A stretch of 64,000 nt of DNA, from NCBI RefSeq assembly GCF_910592395.1, contig NC_088309.1:2420501-2484500 (forward strand), given 5' to 3'. This document shows, piece by piece, positions 33,101-44,300 of this stretch. Origin of the DNA: Lineus longissimus (lineage: Eukaryota > Nemertea > Pilidiophora > Heteronemertea > Lineidae). How positions within the stretch are numbered: position 1 is the first letter of the stretch; each line of letters opens with the position of its first letter. A model generated the notes under the pieces. That model did not search any database, was not told the DNA's origin, and was given only the letters and a program-made list of their open reading frames with translations. A program made the position numbers and the translations under genes.

Positions 33101-36100
33101 TGGGATGACGAAGAACGACCCTCCCAACCAACCTGAGGGAGAGCCTCAAGGTTAGACCTGATCCTTGACTCAGCTTGGCCACAAAAAGGCACAGATAGTC
33201 TGCTATTTTAATGCCATAGATTTTTTCGGCAAGATTTAATACATCTTGCTCGGATTGGAGATTTTTCTGCAAGGTTTTAGACATCTTGCTGAGGATTGAT
33301 TGAAATGCCTCATTTTGATTCCATACGTTATAGGTTCAACTAGTCTTTTAGGTGAGAGGTTGCAAGCCTCGGTATCATCACTGCCTTTGGGATGACGAAC
33401 GACCCTCTTAACCAACCTGAGGGAGAGCCTGAAGGTTAGACTCAACCCTTGACTCAGCTTGGCCACAAAATGGCGCAGACAGTCTGCTATTTCAATGCCA
33501 TAGATTTTTCGGTAAGATTAATACATCTTGCTCGGATTGGAGATTTTTCTGCAAGGTTTAAGACATCTTGCTAAGGATTGATTGAAATGCCTCATTCTGA
33601 TTCCATATTTTGAAGGTTCAACTAGTCTTTTAGGTGAGAAGTTGCAAGTCTCGGTATCATCACTGCCTTTGAGATGACAATGAACGACCCTTCCAACCAA
33701 CCTGAGGGAGAGCCTCAAGGTTAGACTCGACCCTTGACTCAGCTTGGCCACAAAATGGCGCAGATAGTCTGCTATTTCAATGCCATAGATTTTTTGGCAA
33801 GATTTAATACATCTTGCTCGGATTGGAGATTTTTCTGCAAGGTTTAAGACATCTTGCTAAGGATTGATTGAAATGCCTCATTCTGATTCCATATTTTATA
33901 GGTTCAACTAGTCTTTTAGGTGAGAGGTTGCAAGTCTCGGTATCATCACTGACTTTGGGATGACGAAGAACGACACTCCCAACCAACCTGAGGGAGAGCC
34001 TCAAGGTTAGACCCAATCCTTGACTCAGCTTGGCCACAAAATGGCGCAGACAGTCTGCTATTTTAATGCCATAGATTTTGCGGCAAGATTTAATATATCT
34101 TGCTCGGATTGTAGATTTTCTGCAAGGTTTTAGACATCTTGCCGAGGATTGATTGAAATGCCTCATTCTGATTCCATATTTTATAGGTTCAACTAGTCTT
34201 TTAGGTGAGAGGTTGCAAGCCTCGGTATCATCACTGCCTTTGGGATGACAATTAACCAACCTGAGGGAGAGTCTCAAGGTTAGACCTGATCCTTGACTCA
34301 GCTTGGCAACAAAATGGTGCAGACAGTCTGCTATTTTAATGCCTGAAATTTTTCGGCAAGATTTAATACATCTTGCTCGGATTGGAGATTTTTCTGCAAG
34401 GTTTTTGACATCTTGTTAAGGATTGATTGAAATGCCTCATTCCGATTCCATATTTTATAGGTTCAACTGGTCTTTTAGGTGAGAGATTGCAAGTCTCGGT
34501 ATTGTCGCTGCCTTTGGGATGACAATGAACGACCCTACCAACCAATCTGAGGGAAAGCCTCAAGGTTAGACCTGATCCTTGACTCAGCTTGGCCACAAAA
34601 TGGCGCAGACAGTCTGCTATTTTAATGCCATAGATTTTTCGGCAAGATTTAATACATCTTGCTCGGATTGGAGATTTTTCTGCAAGGTTTAAGACATCTT
34701 GCTAAGGATTGATTGAAATGCCTCATTCTGATTCCATATTTTATAGGTTCAACTAGTCTTTTAGGTGAGATGTTGCAAGTCTCGGTATTGTTGCTGCCTT
34801 TGGGATGACGAAGAACGACCCTCCCAACCAATCTCAGGGAGAGCCTCAAGGTTAGACCTGATCCTTGACTCAGCTTGGCCCCAAAATGGCGCAGACAGTC
34901 TGCTATTTTAATGCCATAGATTTTGCGGCAAGATTTGATACATCTTGCTCGGATTGGAGATTTTTATGCAAGGTTTAAGACATCTTGCTAAGGATTGATT
35001 GAAATGCCTCATTCTGATTCCATATTTTATAGGTTCAACTTGTCTTTTAGGTGAGAGGTTGCAAGTCTCGGTATCATCACTGCCTTTGGGATGACGAAGA
35101 ACGATCCTCCCAACACACCTGAGGGAGAGCCTCAAGGTTAGACCTGATCCTTGACTCAGCTTGGCAACAAAATGGCGCAGACAGTCTGCTATTTTAATGC
35201 CTTAATTTTTTCGGCAAGATTTAATACATCTTGCTCGGATTGGAGATTTTTTTAGCAAGGTTAAAGACATCTTGCTAAGGATTGATTGAAATGCCTCATT
35301 CTGATTCCATATTTTGAAGGTTCAACTAGTCTTTTAGGTGAGAAGTTGCAAGTCTCGGTATCATCACTGCCTTTGAGATGACAATGAACGACCCTCCCAA
35401 CCAACCTGAGGGAGAGTCTCAAGGTTAGATTTCACCCTTGACTCAGCTTGGCAACAAAATGGCGCAGACAGTCTGCTATTTCAATGCCATAGATTTTTTG
35501 GCAAGATTTAATACATCTTGCTCGGATTGGAGATTTTTCTGTAAGGTTTAAGACATCTTGCTAAGGATTGATTGAAATGCCTCATTCTGATTCCATATTT
35601 TGAAGGTTCAACTAGTCTTTTAGGTGAGAGGTTGCAAGTCTCGTTATCATCACTGACTTTGGGATGACGAAGAACGACCCTCCCAACCAACCTGAGGGAG
35701 AGCCTCAAGGTTAGACCTGATCCTTGACTCAGCTTGGCCACAAAATGGCGCAGACAGTCTGCTATTTCAATGCCATAGATTTTTTGGCAAGATTTAATAT
35801 ATCTTGCTCGGATTGGAGATTTTTCTGCAAGGTTTAAGACATCTTGCTAAGGATTGATTGAAATGCCTCATTCTGATTCCATATTTTGAAGGTTCAACTA
35901 GTCTTTTAGGTGAGAGGTTGCAAGTCTCGTTATCATCACTGACTTTGGGATGACGAAGAACGACCCTCCCAACCAACCTGATGGAGAGTCTTAAGGTTAG
36001 ATCTGATCCTTGACTCAGCTTGGCTACAAAATAGCGCAGACAGTCTGCTATTTTAATGCCATAGATTTTTCGGCAAGATTTAATACATCTTGCTCGGATT

Positions 36101-36259
36101 GGAGATTTTTCTGCAAGGTTTAAGACATCTTGCTGAGGATTGATTGAAATGCCTCATTCTAATTCCATATTTAATAGGTTCAACTAGTCTTTTAGGTGAG
36201 AAGTTGCAAGTCTCGGTATTGCCGCTGCCTTTGGGATGACAATGAACGACCCTCCCAAC
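24160..36259. repeat. Array 2 (left part): about 42 tandem 286-bp monomers
   Basis: The marker gattgaaatgcctcattctg recurs every 286 bp with few indels. Each monomer holds two 21-bp inverted motifs (GCAAGATTTAATACATCTTGC and GCAAGGTTTAAGACATCTTGC) about 43 bp apart. It then has an acceptor-like tattttatag|gttcaac, a ~120-bp core ending in ctgagggagagcctcaag, and then gttagacc or gtaagacc. The first monomer has three copies of the inverted motif. Variants recur every four monomers (1,144 bp) from about 26.4 to 33 kb. Minus-strand frames of 66-77 codons repeat in nearly every monomer but begin at GTG rather than ATG, so they are not genes. Confidence 0.93.
36255..36259. repeat. Target-site duplication CCAAC (left)
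   Basis: CCAAC directly before the left LTR matches CCAAC at 41,394-41,398. Joining the flanks gives the uninterrupted satellite sequence cctcccaaccaacctgag. Confidence 0.9.
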
Positions 36260-36496
36260 TGAAAATATCTGAGTAACCACTCACTTTGTACTTCAGCTAT
36301 GATCCCTTGTGGTACCTTGTAACTTATCTGCTTGTCCGGGCCGGCCAGATTCCCATTGCTTTGGATCACTTTAGTTTCTCACAGAGCTCCTTCTGTCTCA
36401 CTGCACCATGTGCTTTTTCCCTGTACAGATCACGGGTGTTTGGTCTAACACTATCACTGCCACCAAAGTCATGGTGGTAAGGTCTACTAATTATCA
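36260..36496 (-). repeat. 3' LTR of the copia element
   Basis: 237 bp, beginning TG and ending CA in element orientation. It aligns with 41,154-41,393, except for one base (agtttctc versus agttgctc) and three missing bases (actatcactg versus actatgatcactg). The purine-rich aagaagagagatgag at about 36,500-36,515 (minus strand) just before it is the polypurine tract. Confidence 0.9.
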
Positions 36497-36706
36497 AACT
36501 CATCTCTCTTCTTTTTGTTTTATTGTTCTCATCCTGCATTGTTCCCTTCGAATTACGTATTGTGACAAAAATCCCTCAAAAACTTGCAAAGTCAAACACA
36601 GGAAAAGTCTAGTCCATTATCTATAGGCGGACTTAACGAAACTAAAACGTCGAACGCATAAATAACATATTTACAAAGAATGTCTAGTCCCTTTCTTCAG
36701 GCGGGC

Positions 36707-39700
36707 TTAGAAAAGTTTCATTCCGGACAGCTTTCCGCTCTCCAGAACACTTAGCAACTTGAGAGCTGATGCTCCCCGTTTGGTAAGACAGTCTGCCAGC
36801 TGTTCACATGACTCCACCCACATGATCTCGTTCACTTGTTTGTTGTCCACATTCTCCTTAATCGCAGACAATTCTAATCTCAGTCTCTTTTCTGTTACTG
36901 ACTTGTTGGAGTTGATTGCCTCAAATAAAGATTTGCAGTCAGTAACACATTTCAATGCCAATAGACGTGGATTTGCAACTCCATGTTGCAACTCACAGTA
37001 CAACGTGGCCAGAAATATCCCTAGATCTATTCCGTCTGCCATCGAGAGTGTCTCAGCTGCTAGAGTGCTCCTTACCACTCTGCGTATTTTCTTGGAACTC
37101 CAGCAAACCGGGTTACATACTCCATCCTTTCCCATCAAAAAGACCAATTGTCCTCCATGAGACCCATTATCTTCAGCATTTCCTAGTGATGCATCAGTGT
37201 ATACAACGAGCTGCACATCCTCGTCTCCTAAGTACCTGAACCTTAGAGATACATGTTCTGATCTCACTCTCCTAATGATCTTGTTTGCTTCCAGCAAATC
37301 ATTCACAGTGGCAGACTTCACGCGAGTTGCCAGCACTGCCGTATCGAATACTATATCAGGCCTTGTTTGACGTGTGATCCAGAGCAACTGCCCAATTTTT
37401 GACCTCAAATGTTTCCGCTCTTCCTCGGCGACAGCAAAATCCTTTTGGAGTGATCGAGAGCTGCCCAACTGTATCGGTGTCAGACTAGAAGCAAAGCCCT
37501 CTTGGTTCACAAGAATGTCCCCATCTCTGTGTTGGACTTCCAAGCCAAGGTACTTAAAGGATTGCCTATCCTCTCTCCCCACATTTAGACTCTGCCTCAG
37601 CTGTTGAATTACTGACATCTCAAACTGTTTGGTGCCTCCCCATATGAAATCATCCACGTGAGCAGCCAACAGCCCAATCAGTTCTCCCTTACTATCCCGC
37701 CATGAGAACACGGCTGGATCCACTTTGGAGATTTTTCCTCCAGTTTCTATCATCACATCCTTCACTTTGTTGTACCAGCTAAGAGAAGCATCACTCAATC
37801 CATAGACGCACTTTTTCAGCCTCCAAACTTTTCCCGACACATTTGCTTCCTTGGGCGGTTTCACAAAGATGTCCCTCTCCAAACTATTTCCTTGAAGGAA
37901 GGCCGTCTTAATGTCCATTGAGTTTACCACCCACCTCCTCTGTGCGATCACAGCCATCACTATCCTCAAGGAATCGTTCCCACAAGTGGGGGAATCTGTT
38001 TGGTTTGCACCATGCTCCTCAAACCCCCGAGCTACAAGTCTGGCCTTGGGGATTATTCCGGCTTCCGTATCCTTTAAAGTCAGAACCCATCTCGTTGATA
38101 CACACTTTTGTCCTTGGTCCTGCACTTCTGAATAGACCTGATGATTGCTCCAACTCGAAAGTTCCTTTTGTTTAGCTTCTTCAAAGTCCACATTTTGGGA
38201 AATCATCACTTCATCTGGGTCCCGTCCTTGTTCTTCATGTTCAACATCAAACAATTCTAGCCCATGAACCTTTTCCAAATCTACCGCCTCAGATCCACTA
38301 TCTCCACCTATCTGTATATTATACCAGTGTTTGTATTTTCCACCTGCTTTCCCAGCACGGCTAACAACTTTGGCTGTCATCCTTTCCTCCTTTTCATCGT
38401 GTTTGAAAGCGATATCTAATTGTCCAACTTTGATCCGATCAGTCCTAATCCCCAGGTTTTGTCCCTGTGCTCCCTCCTCTTGATCCTGGTCTTGGTTTGG
38501 ATGATCATCTCCGTGTTGGATCGGCGGCTGATCATCATCATCTCCTGTTGCTGGTTTCTGTGGCTGCTCATCCTTGCTTGATCGATCCTGTCTGTTTCTA
38601 TCATTGTCCTTGTTCTCTGTTGGATGTCCCGAAGAGTCCCCTGTCATAGCACTGTGACTCCTCTGTTGGTTCACTAACTGAAGCCTACTGATATGAACCC
38701 TCACTAAGATCCCACCATGTCTGATGAATATAATTTTTCCATCTTGGCCAATGACTGTGCCAGGACCCTTCCACTCCGTATTGTCTGGCCTCCTGTAGTA
38801 TACTTTGTCACCCATCTGGTACTTGTCACCTGTGTATGACCGTGTCTGCTTCTTCAGGGCTCTCCTTATCCTCTCAGAGCACTCAGTCTCTGTGAAAGCC
38901 TTCCTCGTTGCGTAGAGGGCTCCTAGGTGTTCTCCTACGACCTTGCTGGTGGTAGTCCCCTCCAGGGCTGGCAACTGGTTGGTTAGGTTTGCAGGTAGAT
39001 TTGGATTTCTGCCGAACACCAGCTGGTATGCACTGAAGCCATGTACATTTATCATGCTATTCTTTGCATTGAGTGCCCATTTCAGTGCTGTCTCCCAACT
39101 GCAATTTCTGTCATGCTTTACCTTTAGCATTATGTTTGTTAGGACATGATTGTGCTTTTCTAAGAGGCCATTACTGAATGGCGCGTACGCGGCAGTTGTA
39201 ATCACCTTTATGTTGAAATTCTCACACAAATCACGTGTCTCCGAATTAGAAAATTCTCCGCCATTGTCACTGAACAATGAAGTTGGGGGTCCAAAGATGC
39301 TAATCCAATGGGATAGAAACTCTTGGACGAACACTTGAGGCAACTTCCTTTTGACAATTGCCCCAGCACTGAAACGAGTGAACTCATCAATGATATGTAA
39401 ATACCAAATGTTCCTGTCTAGCTCATGCAGGTCAACAGCTACGGTTTGGTTGAAATCCGTCGCTAAAGGGAGGCCCACTGCTGGTTTGGGAGGTACTTTC
39501 CTATACATTTGGCAAGTTTCACACTCTTTGACAACATCCGTCAGCATTTGAAAAATTTCTGGATTCTTCATGCCTGCACTGATCAGTAACTTCTGCAATC
39601 TATCTGCAGAAGCATGCCCGAACTGCTTGTGAATCTTAATTAAATTTGCCTTTTGCCTTTGTGCATCCTGTAGTTCTGTCACCTGCATCACCTCTGTTTT

Positions 39701-39799
39701 GAGAGCTTCCTCCTCCATGATGAGCTGTTCCTGAAACAAGTCCGAGCCATTCTGTGTCACCAATACTTGATTTTCAACAAAACTTAGCTTCCGCATCAT
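36707..39799 (-). CDS. pol: Copia Pol: integrase, reverse transcriptase, RNase H
   Basis: 1,030 residues, open throughout. The integrase zinc site is H57/H62 and C93/C96, and its catalytic triad is D123, D178, E214 with the exact 35-residue D-E spacing. A low-complexity acidic linker (about 385-450) follows. RT covers about 555-800 with KTAFLQGNSLERDIFVKPP, KKCVYGLSDASLSWY and the active-site HVDD (714-717). RNase H residues are D869 (VVYTDAS), E916 (AAETLS) and D954 (VTDCKS). The frame is +1 relative to the upstream Gag-protease frame and overlaps its end by 26 bp. It begins with ATGATG. Expression would need a +1 shift or reinitiation. All catalytic residues are present. Confidence 0.93.
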   Translation of the reverse strand: MMRKLSFVENQVLVTQNGSDLFQEQLIMEEEALKTEVMQVTELQDAQRQKANLIKIHKQFGHASADRLQKLLISAGMKNPEIFQMLTDVVKECETCQMYRKVPPKPAVGLPLATDFNQTVAVDLHELDRNIWYLHIIDEFTRFSAGAIVKRKLPQVFVQEFLSHWISIFGPPTSLFSDNGGEFSNSETRDLCENFNIKVITTAAYAPFSNGLLEKHNHVLTNIMLKVKHDRNCSWETALKWALNAKNSMINVHGFSAYQLVFGRNPNLPANLTNQLPALEGTTTSKVVGEHLGALYATRKAFTETECSERIRRALKKQTRSYTGDKYQMGDKVYYRRPDNTEWKGPGTVIGQDGKIIFIRHGGILVRVHISRLQLVNQQRSHSAMTGDSSGHPTENKDNDRNRQDRSSKDEQPQKPATGDDDDQPPIQHGDDHPNQDQDQEEGAQGQNLGIRTDRIKVGQLDIAFKHDEKEERMTAKVVSRAGKAGGKYKHWYNIQIGGDSGSEAVDLEKVHGLELFDVEHEEQGRDPDEVMISQNVDFEEAKQKELSSWSNHQVYSEVQDQGQKCVSTRWVLTLKDTEAGIIPKARLVARGFEEHGANQTDSPTCGNDSLRIVMAVIAQRRWVVNSMDIKTAFLQGNSLERDIFVKPPKEANVSGKVWRLKKCVYGLSDASLSWYNKVKDVMIETGGKISKVDPAVFSWRDSKGELIGLLAAHVDDFIWGGTKQFEMSVIQQLRQSLNVGREDRQSFKYLGLEVQHRDGDILVNQEGFASSLTPIQLGSSRSLQKDFAVAEEERKHLRSKIGQLLWITRQTRPDIVFDTAVLATRVKSATVNDLLEANKIIRRVRSEHVSLRFRYLGDEDVQLVVYTDASLGNAEDNGSHGGQLVFLMGKDGVCNPVCWSSKKIRRVVRSTLAAETLSMADGIDLGIFLATLYCELQHGVANPRLLALKCVTDCKSLFEAINSNKSVTEKRLRLELSAIKENVDNKQVNEIMWVESCEQLADCLTKRGASALKLLSVLESGKLSGMKLF

Positions 39800-41087
39800 G
39801 TGGTACTAACTCTATGCAATAGTGACCAGTAGAAGTTTGCAGTAGCTGCACAGGTTTACCAAACATCTTTGCAGTATCATTGCTTATGTCTAGTACTGTC
39901 TGCGCCCTTTTTAGAGCATCCTTGCTCAGAAGAAGTGGTAACTTGCTATTTACTACTTCTGTCTGGATGTTGCATGCGGTGCCAGCAATTTGTGCTGGAA
40001 TCTGAACACATTTAAGCGATTTGACCTGTTTCCCATCACCGAATCTGAACACTCTTGTACTATCCTTACACGTAATGCGCGACTGCTGATCTGTACCCAA
40101 GATGCTCTTGTAATTATCTAACCATTCTTGTCCACATACACTCCGTGTACATGCAGTATCGACTACTGCCGTCGAATATGCCTCGCACATGAACACTTCA
40201 CTGGGGTCAGTGCCTTTTACAAACAAAGTTATATTACATTCCTCCTCATCTTTGCATTCCTTTATTTCCTCTCTGTGGGGGCAATCCTTTGCCCAATGAA
40301 AAACCGATTTACACACAGCGCACTTAGTACGATTTCCAAATCTATCGAGCGAGTTTGTTCCTCTGGGTTCCTCACCTTTTTTATCATTTCTACTACCAGC
40401 GTTGTAGTGTCCTGGGCCACGACCTGGTCCTTGATTCCTTCTCGTGTTGTTTGGAAATGATCTAGAATTAGACTGAGCATATGGAGCATTTGACTTGGTG
40501 TAACATGCATTCTCTGTTTTTACAGTAATGCCAGTGTCATCACTTGAACTATTACTCGGAGATGTACCCCCAAAAATTCTTTTCAGCGCCGACTTCATGG
40601 AACTGAACTTCAAATCAGAGGCAGCAGTCAGCGCTAGTTGTCGATCTGTGTCTGAAAGTCCCGCACTGTCGAGTAATTTGAAACTGAGAACAGCATCAGG
40701 TAACGACATGTTTGATTTCTTACAGAGCTCATGTCTCCTCTCAAACTCTATGATAAACTCTGTCATAGTTTGCCCTTCTTGTTTGTGATACTTATCGAAA
40801 CTGGTGTAGTGTTCATACGCCACATCTACTTTGTCCCTTAGGAAAATCTTATCCAACTCCTGCAGGAGCGTTTTCAGTCCTTTGCCATCTTTTTCACTTA
40901 GTTTCTCTACCTTGATTTCGACAGCTCGTGCACGGGCTTGACCTTGTAGTGTAAGGGCAACAGCTAAGGCCTGCTTTGTGTCAGCTAAATCAGTCATTGT
41001 TTGCCATATAGCCAGTTCGTTTTTCCATGTTTCATAGTCCATCCCTGGGGTGAAAACTGGTGGGTTCTTGAAATTTGAAGCCGCCAT
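39774..41087 (-). CDS. gag: Copia Gag with zinc knuckle and protease
   Basis: 437 residues starting at an ATG 67 bp after the LTR. The N-terminal 170 residues are the Gag capsid region (FTPGMDYETWKNELAIWQTM). A basic Gly/Arg/Asn-rich tract follows, then a CCHC knuckle (C256, C259, H264, C269). The retropepsin-like segment VVDTACTRSVCGQEWLD has its catalytic aspartate at 310, with alanine where DTG/DSG has glycine. The protease is thus in the Gag frame rather than the Pol frame. The stop lies just after it, at 39,774. Confidence 0.9.
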   Translation of the reverse strand: MAASNFKNPPVFTPGMDYETWKNELAIWQTMTDLADTKQALAVALTLQGQARARAVEIKVEKLSEKDGKGLKTLLQELDKIFLRDKVDVAYEHYTSFDKYHKQEGQTMTEFIIEFERRHELCKKSNMSLPDAVLSFKLLDSAGLSDTDRQLALTAASDLKFSSMKSALKRIFGGTSPSNSSSDDTGITVKTENACYTKSNAPYAQSNSRSFPNNTRRNQGPGRGPGHYNAGSRNDKKGEEPRGTNSLDRFGNRTKCAVCKSVFHWAKDCPHREEIKECKDEEECNITLFVKGTDPSEVFMCEAYSTAVVDTACTRSVCGQEWLDNYKSILGTDQQSRITCKDSTRVFRFGDGKQVKSLKCVQIPAQIAGTACNIQTEVVNSKLPLLLSKDALKRAQTVLDISNDTAKMFGKPVQLLQTSTGHYCIELVPHDAEAKFC

Positions 41088-41141
41088 CTTGGAATTTTAT
41101 GTCACTGTTTGAAAGTCAAGAGATCCGTGAAATCCTGAATT

Positions 41142-41153
41142 GCTCTGCTACCA
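41142..41153 (-). other. Primer-binding site for initiator tRNA-Met
   Basis: TGGTAGCAGAGC immediately follows the 5' LTR on the minus strand. It complements the 3' end of animal initiator tRNA-Met (TCTGCTACCA), with a possible mismatch at the last position. Confidence 0.8.
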
Positions 41154-41393
41154 TGAAAATATCTGAGTAACCACTCACTTTGTACTTCAGCTATGATCCC
41201 TTGTGGTACCTTGTAACTTATCTGCTTGTCCGGGCCGGCCAGATTCCCATTGCTTTGGATCACTTTAGTTGCTCACAGAGCTCCTTCTGTCTCACTGCAC
41301 CATGTGCTTTTTCCCTGTACAGATCACGGGTGTTTGGTCTAACACTATGATCACTGCCACCAAAGTCATGGTGGTAAGGTCTACTAATTATCA
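41154..41393 (-). repeat. 5' LTR of the copia element
   Basis: 240 bp, TG...CA, with a 3-bp insertion and one substitution relative to the other LTR. It should carry the promoter for transcription leftward. Confidence 0.9.
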
Positions 41394-44300
41394 CCAACCA
41401 ACCTGAGGGAGAGCCTCAAGGTTAGACCTGATCCTTGACTCAGCTTGGCCACAAAAAGGCACAGATAGTCTGCTATTTTAATGCCATAGATTTTTTGGCA
41501 AGATTTAATACACCTTGCTCGGATTGGAGATTTTTCTGCAAGGTTTAAGACATCTTGCTAAGGATTGATTGAAATGCCTCATTCTGATTCCATATTTTAT
41601 AGGTTCAACTAGTCTTTTAGGTGAGAGGTTGCAAGTCTCGGTATCATCACTGACTTTGGGATGACGAAGAACGACACTCCCAACCAACCTGAGGGAGAGC
41701 CTCAAGGTTAGACCTGATCCTTGACTCAGCTTGGCTACAAAAAGGCACAGATAGTCTGCTATTTTAATGCCATAGATTTTTTCGGCAAGATTTAATATAT
41801 CTTGCTCGGATTGGAGATTTTTCTGCAAGGTTTTAGACATCTTGCTGAGGATTGATTGAAATGCCTCATTCTGATTCCATATTTTATAGGTTCAACTAGT
41901 CTTTTAGGTGAGAGGTTGCAAGCCTCGGTATCATCACTGCCTTTGGGATGACAATTAACCAACCTGAGGGAGAGTTTCAAGGTTAGACCTGATCCTTGAC
42001 TCAGCTTGGCCACAAAATGGTGCAGACAGTCTGCTATTTTAATGCCTGAAATTTTTCTGCAAGATTTAATACATCTTGCTCGGATTGGAGATTTTTCTGC
42101 AAGGTTTTTGACATCTTGTTAAGGATTGATTGAAATGCCTCATTCTGATTCCATATTTTATAGGTTCAACTGGTCTTTTAGGTGAGAGGTTGCAAGTCTC
42201 GGTATTGTCGCTGCCTTTGGGATGACGAAGAACGACCCTCCCAACCAATCTCAGGGAAAGCCTCAAGGTTAGACCTGATCCTTGACTCAGCTTGGCCACA
42301 AAATGGCACAGACAGTCTGCTATTTTAATGCCATAGATTTTTCGGCAAGATTTAATACATCTTGCTCGGATTGGAGATTTTTCTGCAAGGTTTAAGACAT
42401 CTTGCTAAGGATTGATTGAAATGCCTCATTCTGATTCCATATTTTATAGGTTCAACTAGTCTTTTAGGTGAGAGGTTGCAAGTCTCGGTATCATCACTGT
42501 CTTTGGGATGACGAAGAACGATCCTCCCAACACACCTGAGGGAGAGCCTCAAGGTTAGACCTGATCCTTGACTCAGCTTGGCAACAAAATGGCGCAGACA
42601 GTCTGCTATTTTAATGCCTTAATTTTTTCGGCAAGATTTAATACATCTTGCTCGGATTGGAGATTTTTTTAGCAAGGTTTAAGACATCTTGCTAAGGATT
42701 GATTGAAATGCCTCATTCTGATTCCATATTTTGAAGGTTCAACTAGTCTTTTAGGTGAGAAGTTGCAAGTCTCGGTATCATCACTGACTTTGGGATGACG
42801 AAGAACGACCCTCCCAACCAACCTGATGGAGAGTCTCAAGGTTAGACCTGATCCTTGACTCAGCTTGGCCACAAAATGGAGCAGACAGTCTGCTATTTCA
42901 ATGCCATAGATTTTTTGGTAAGATTTAATACATCTTGCTCGGATTGGAGATTTTTCTGCAAGGTTTAAGACATCTTGCTAAGGATTGATTGAAATGCCTC
43001 ATGATTCCATATTTTATAGGTTCAACAAGTCTTTTAGGTGAGAGGTTGCAAGTCTCGGTATTGTCGCTGCCTTTGGGATGACGAAGAAGGACCCTCCCAA
43101 CCAACCTGATGGAGAGCCTCAAGGTTAGACCTGATCCTTGACTCAGCTTGGCCACAAAAAGGCGCAGATAGTCTGCTATTTCAATGCCATAGATTTTTCG
43201 GCAAGATTTGATACATCTTGCTCGGATTGGAGATTTTTCTGCAAGGTCTAAGACATCTTGCTGAGGATTGATTGAAATGCCTCATTCTGATTCCATATTT
43301 TATAGGTTCAACTAGTCTTTTAGGTGAGAGGTTGCAAGTCTCGGTATCATCACTGCCTTTGGGATGACGAAGAACGTCCCTCCCAACCAACCTGAGGGAG
43401 AGCCTCAAGGTTAGACCTGATCCTTGACTCAGTTTGGCAACAAAATGGCGCAGACAGTCTGCTATTTTAATGCCTTAATTTTTTCGGCAAGATTTAATAC
43501 ATCTTGCTCGGATTGGAGATTTTTTTAGCAAGGTTTAAGACATCTTGCTAAGGATTGCTTGAAATGCCTGATTCTGATTCGATATTTTGAAGGTTCATCT
43601 AGTCTTTTAGGTGAGAGGTTGCAAGTCTCGGTATTGTCGCTGCTTTTGGGATGACAATGAACGACCCTCTAAACCAATCTAAGGGAGAGTCTCAAGGTTA
43701 TACCTGATCCTTGACTCAGCTTGGCCACAAAATGGGGCAGATAGTCTGCTATTTCAATGCCATAGATTTTTCGGCAAGATTTAATACATCTTGCTCGGAT
43801 TGGAGATTTTTCAGCAAGGTTTAAGACATCTTCCTAAGGATTGATTGAAATGCCTCATTCTGATTTGATATTTTGAAGGTTCATCTAGTCTTTTAGGTGA
43901 GAGGTGGCAAGTCTCGGTATCATCACTGCCTTTGGATGACGAAGAACGTCCCTCCCAACAAACCTGAGGGAGAGTCTCAAGGTTAGACCTGATCCTTGAC
44001 TCAGCTTGGCCACAAAATGGCGCAGACAGTCTGCTATTTCAATGCCATAGATTTTTCGGCAAGATTTAACACATCTTGCTCGGATCGGAGATTTTTCAGC
44101 AAGGTTTAAGACATCTTGCTAAGGATTGATTGAAATGCCTCATTCTGATTCCATATTTTGAAGGTTCAACTAGTCTTTTAGGTGAGAGGTTGCAAGTCTC
44201 GGTATCATCAATGCCTTTGGGATGACAATGAACGACCCTCCCAACCAACCTGAGGGAGGGCCTCATGGTAACACTCGACCCTTGACTCAGCTTGGCCACA

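Larger units (their letters stand above)
36260..41393 (-). mobile_element. Complete Ty1/copia (GalEa-like) LTR retrotransposon
   Basis: A 5,134-bp element inserted in array 2, read on the minus strand. The order is 5' LTR (41,393-41,154), primer site, Gag-protease frame, integrase-RT-RNase H frame, purine tract and 3' LTR (36,496-36,260). The integrase-before-RT order defines Ty1/copia (Pseudoviridae-type). The HVDD form of the RT motif and the Gag sequence resemble the GalEa group of marine animals. The LTRs differ by one substitution and one 3-bp indel, and both frames are open, so the insertion is recent. Confidence 0.93.

Noticed and set aside
36259-36600. Solo LTR or nested second element on the left
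   Set aside because: The left LTR pairs with the right LTR and shares the same target duplication, so there is one element.
24655-44299. Dozens of conserved minus-strand frames of 66-77 codons in the 286-bp monomers (and fused 111- and 157-codon versions)
   Set aside because: The repeated start is a GTG, not an ATG, at the same place in each monomer. The frames are conserved only because the DNA is repeated. 286 is not a multiple of three, so frames do not run on, and the fused ones come from indels. No domain is seen.
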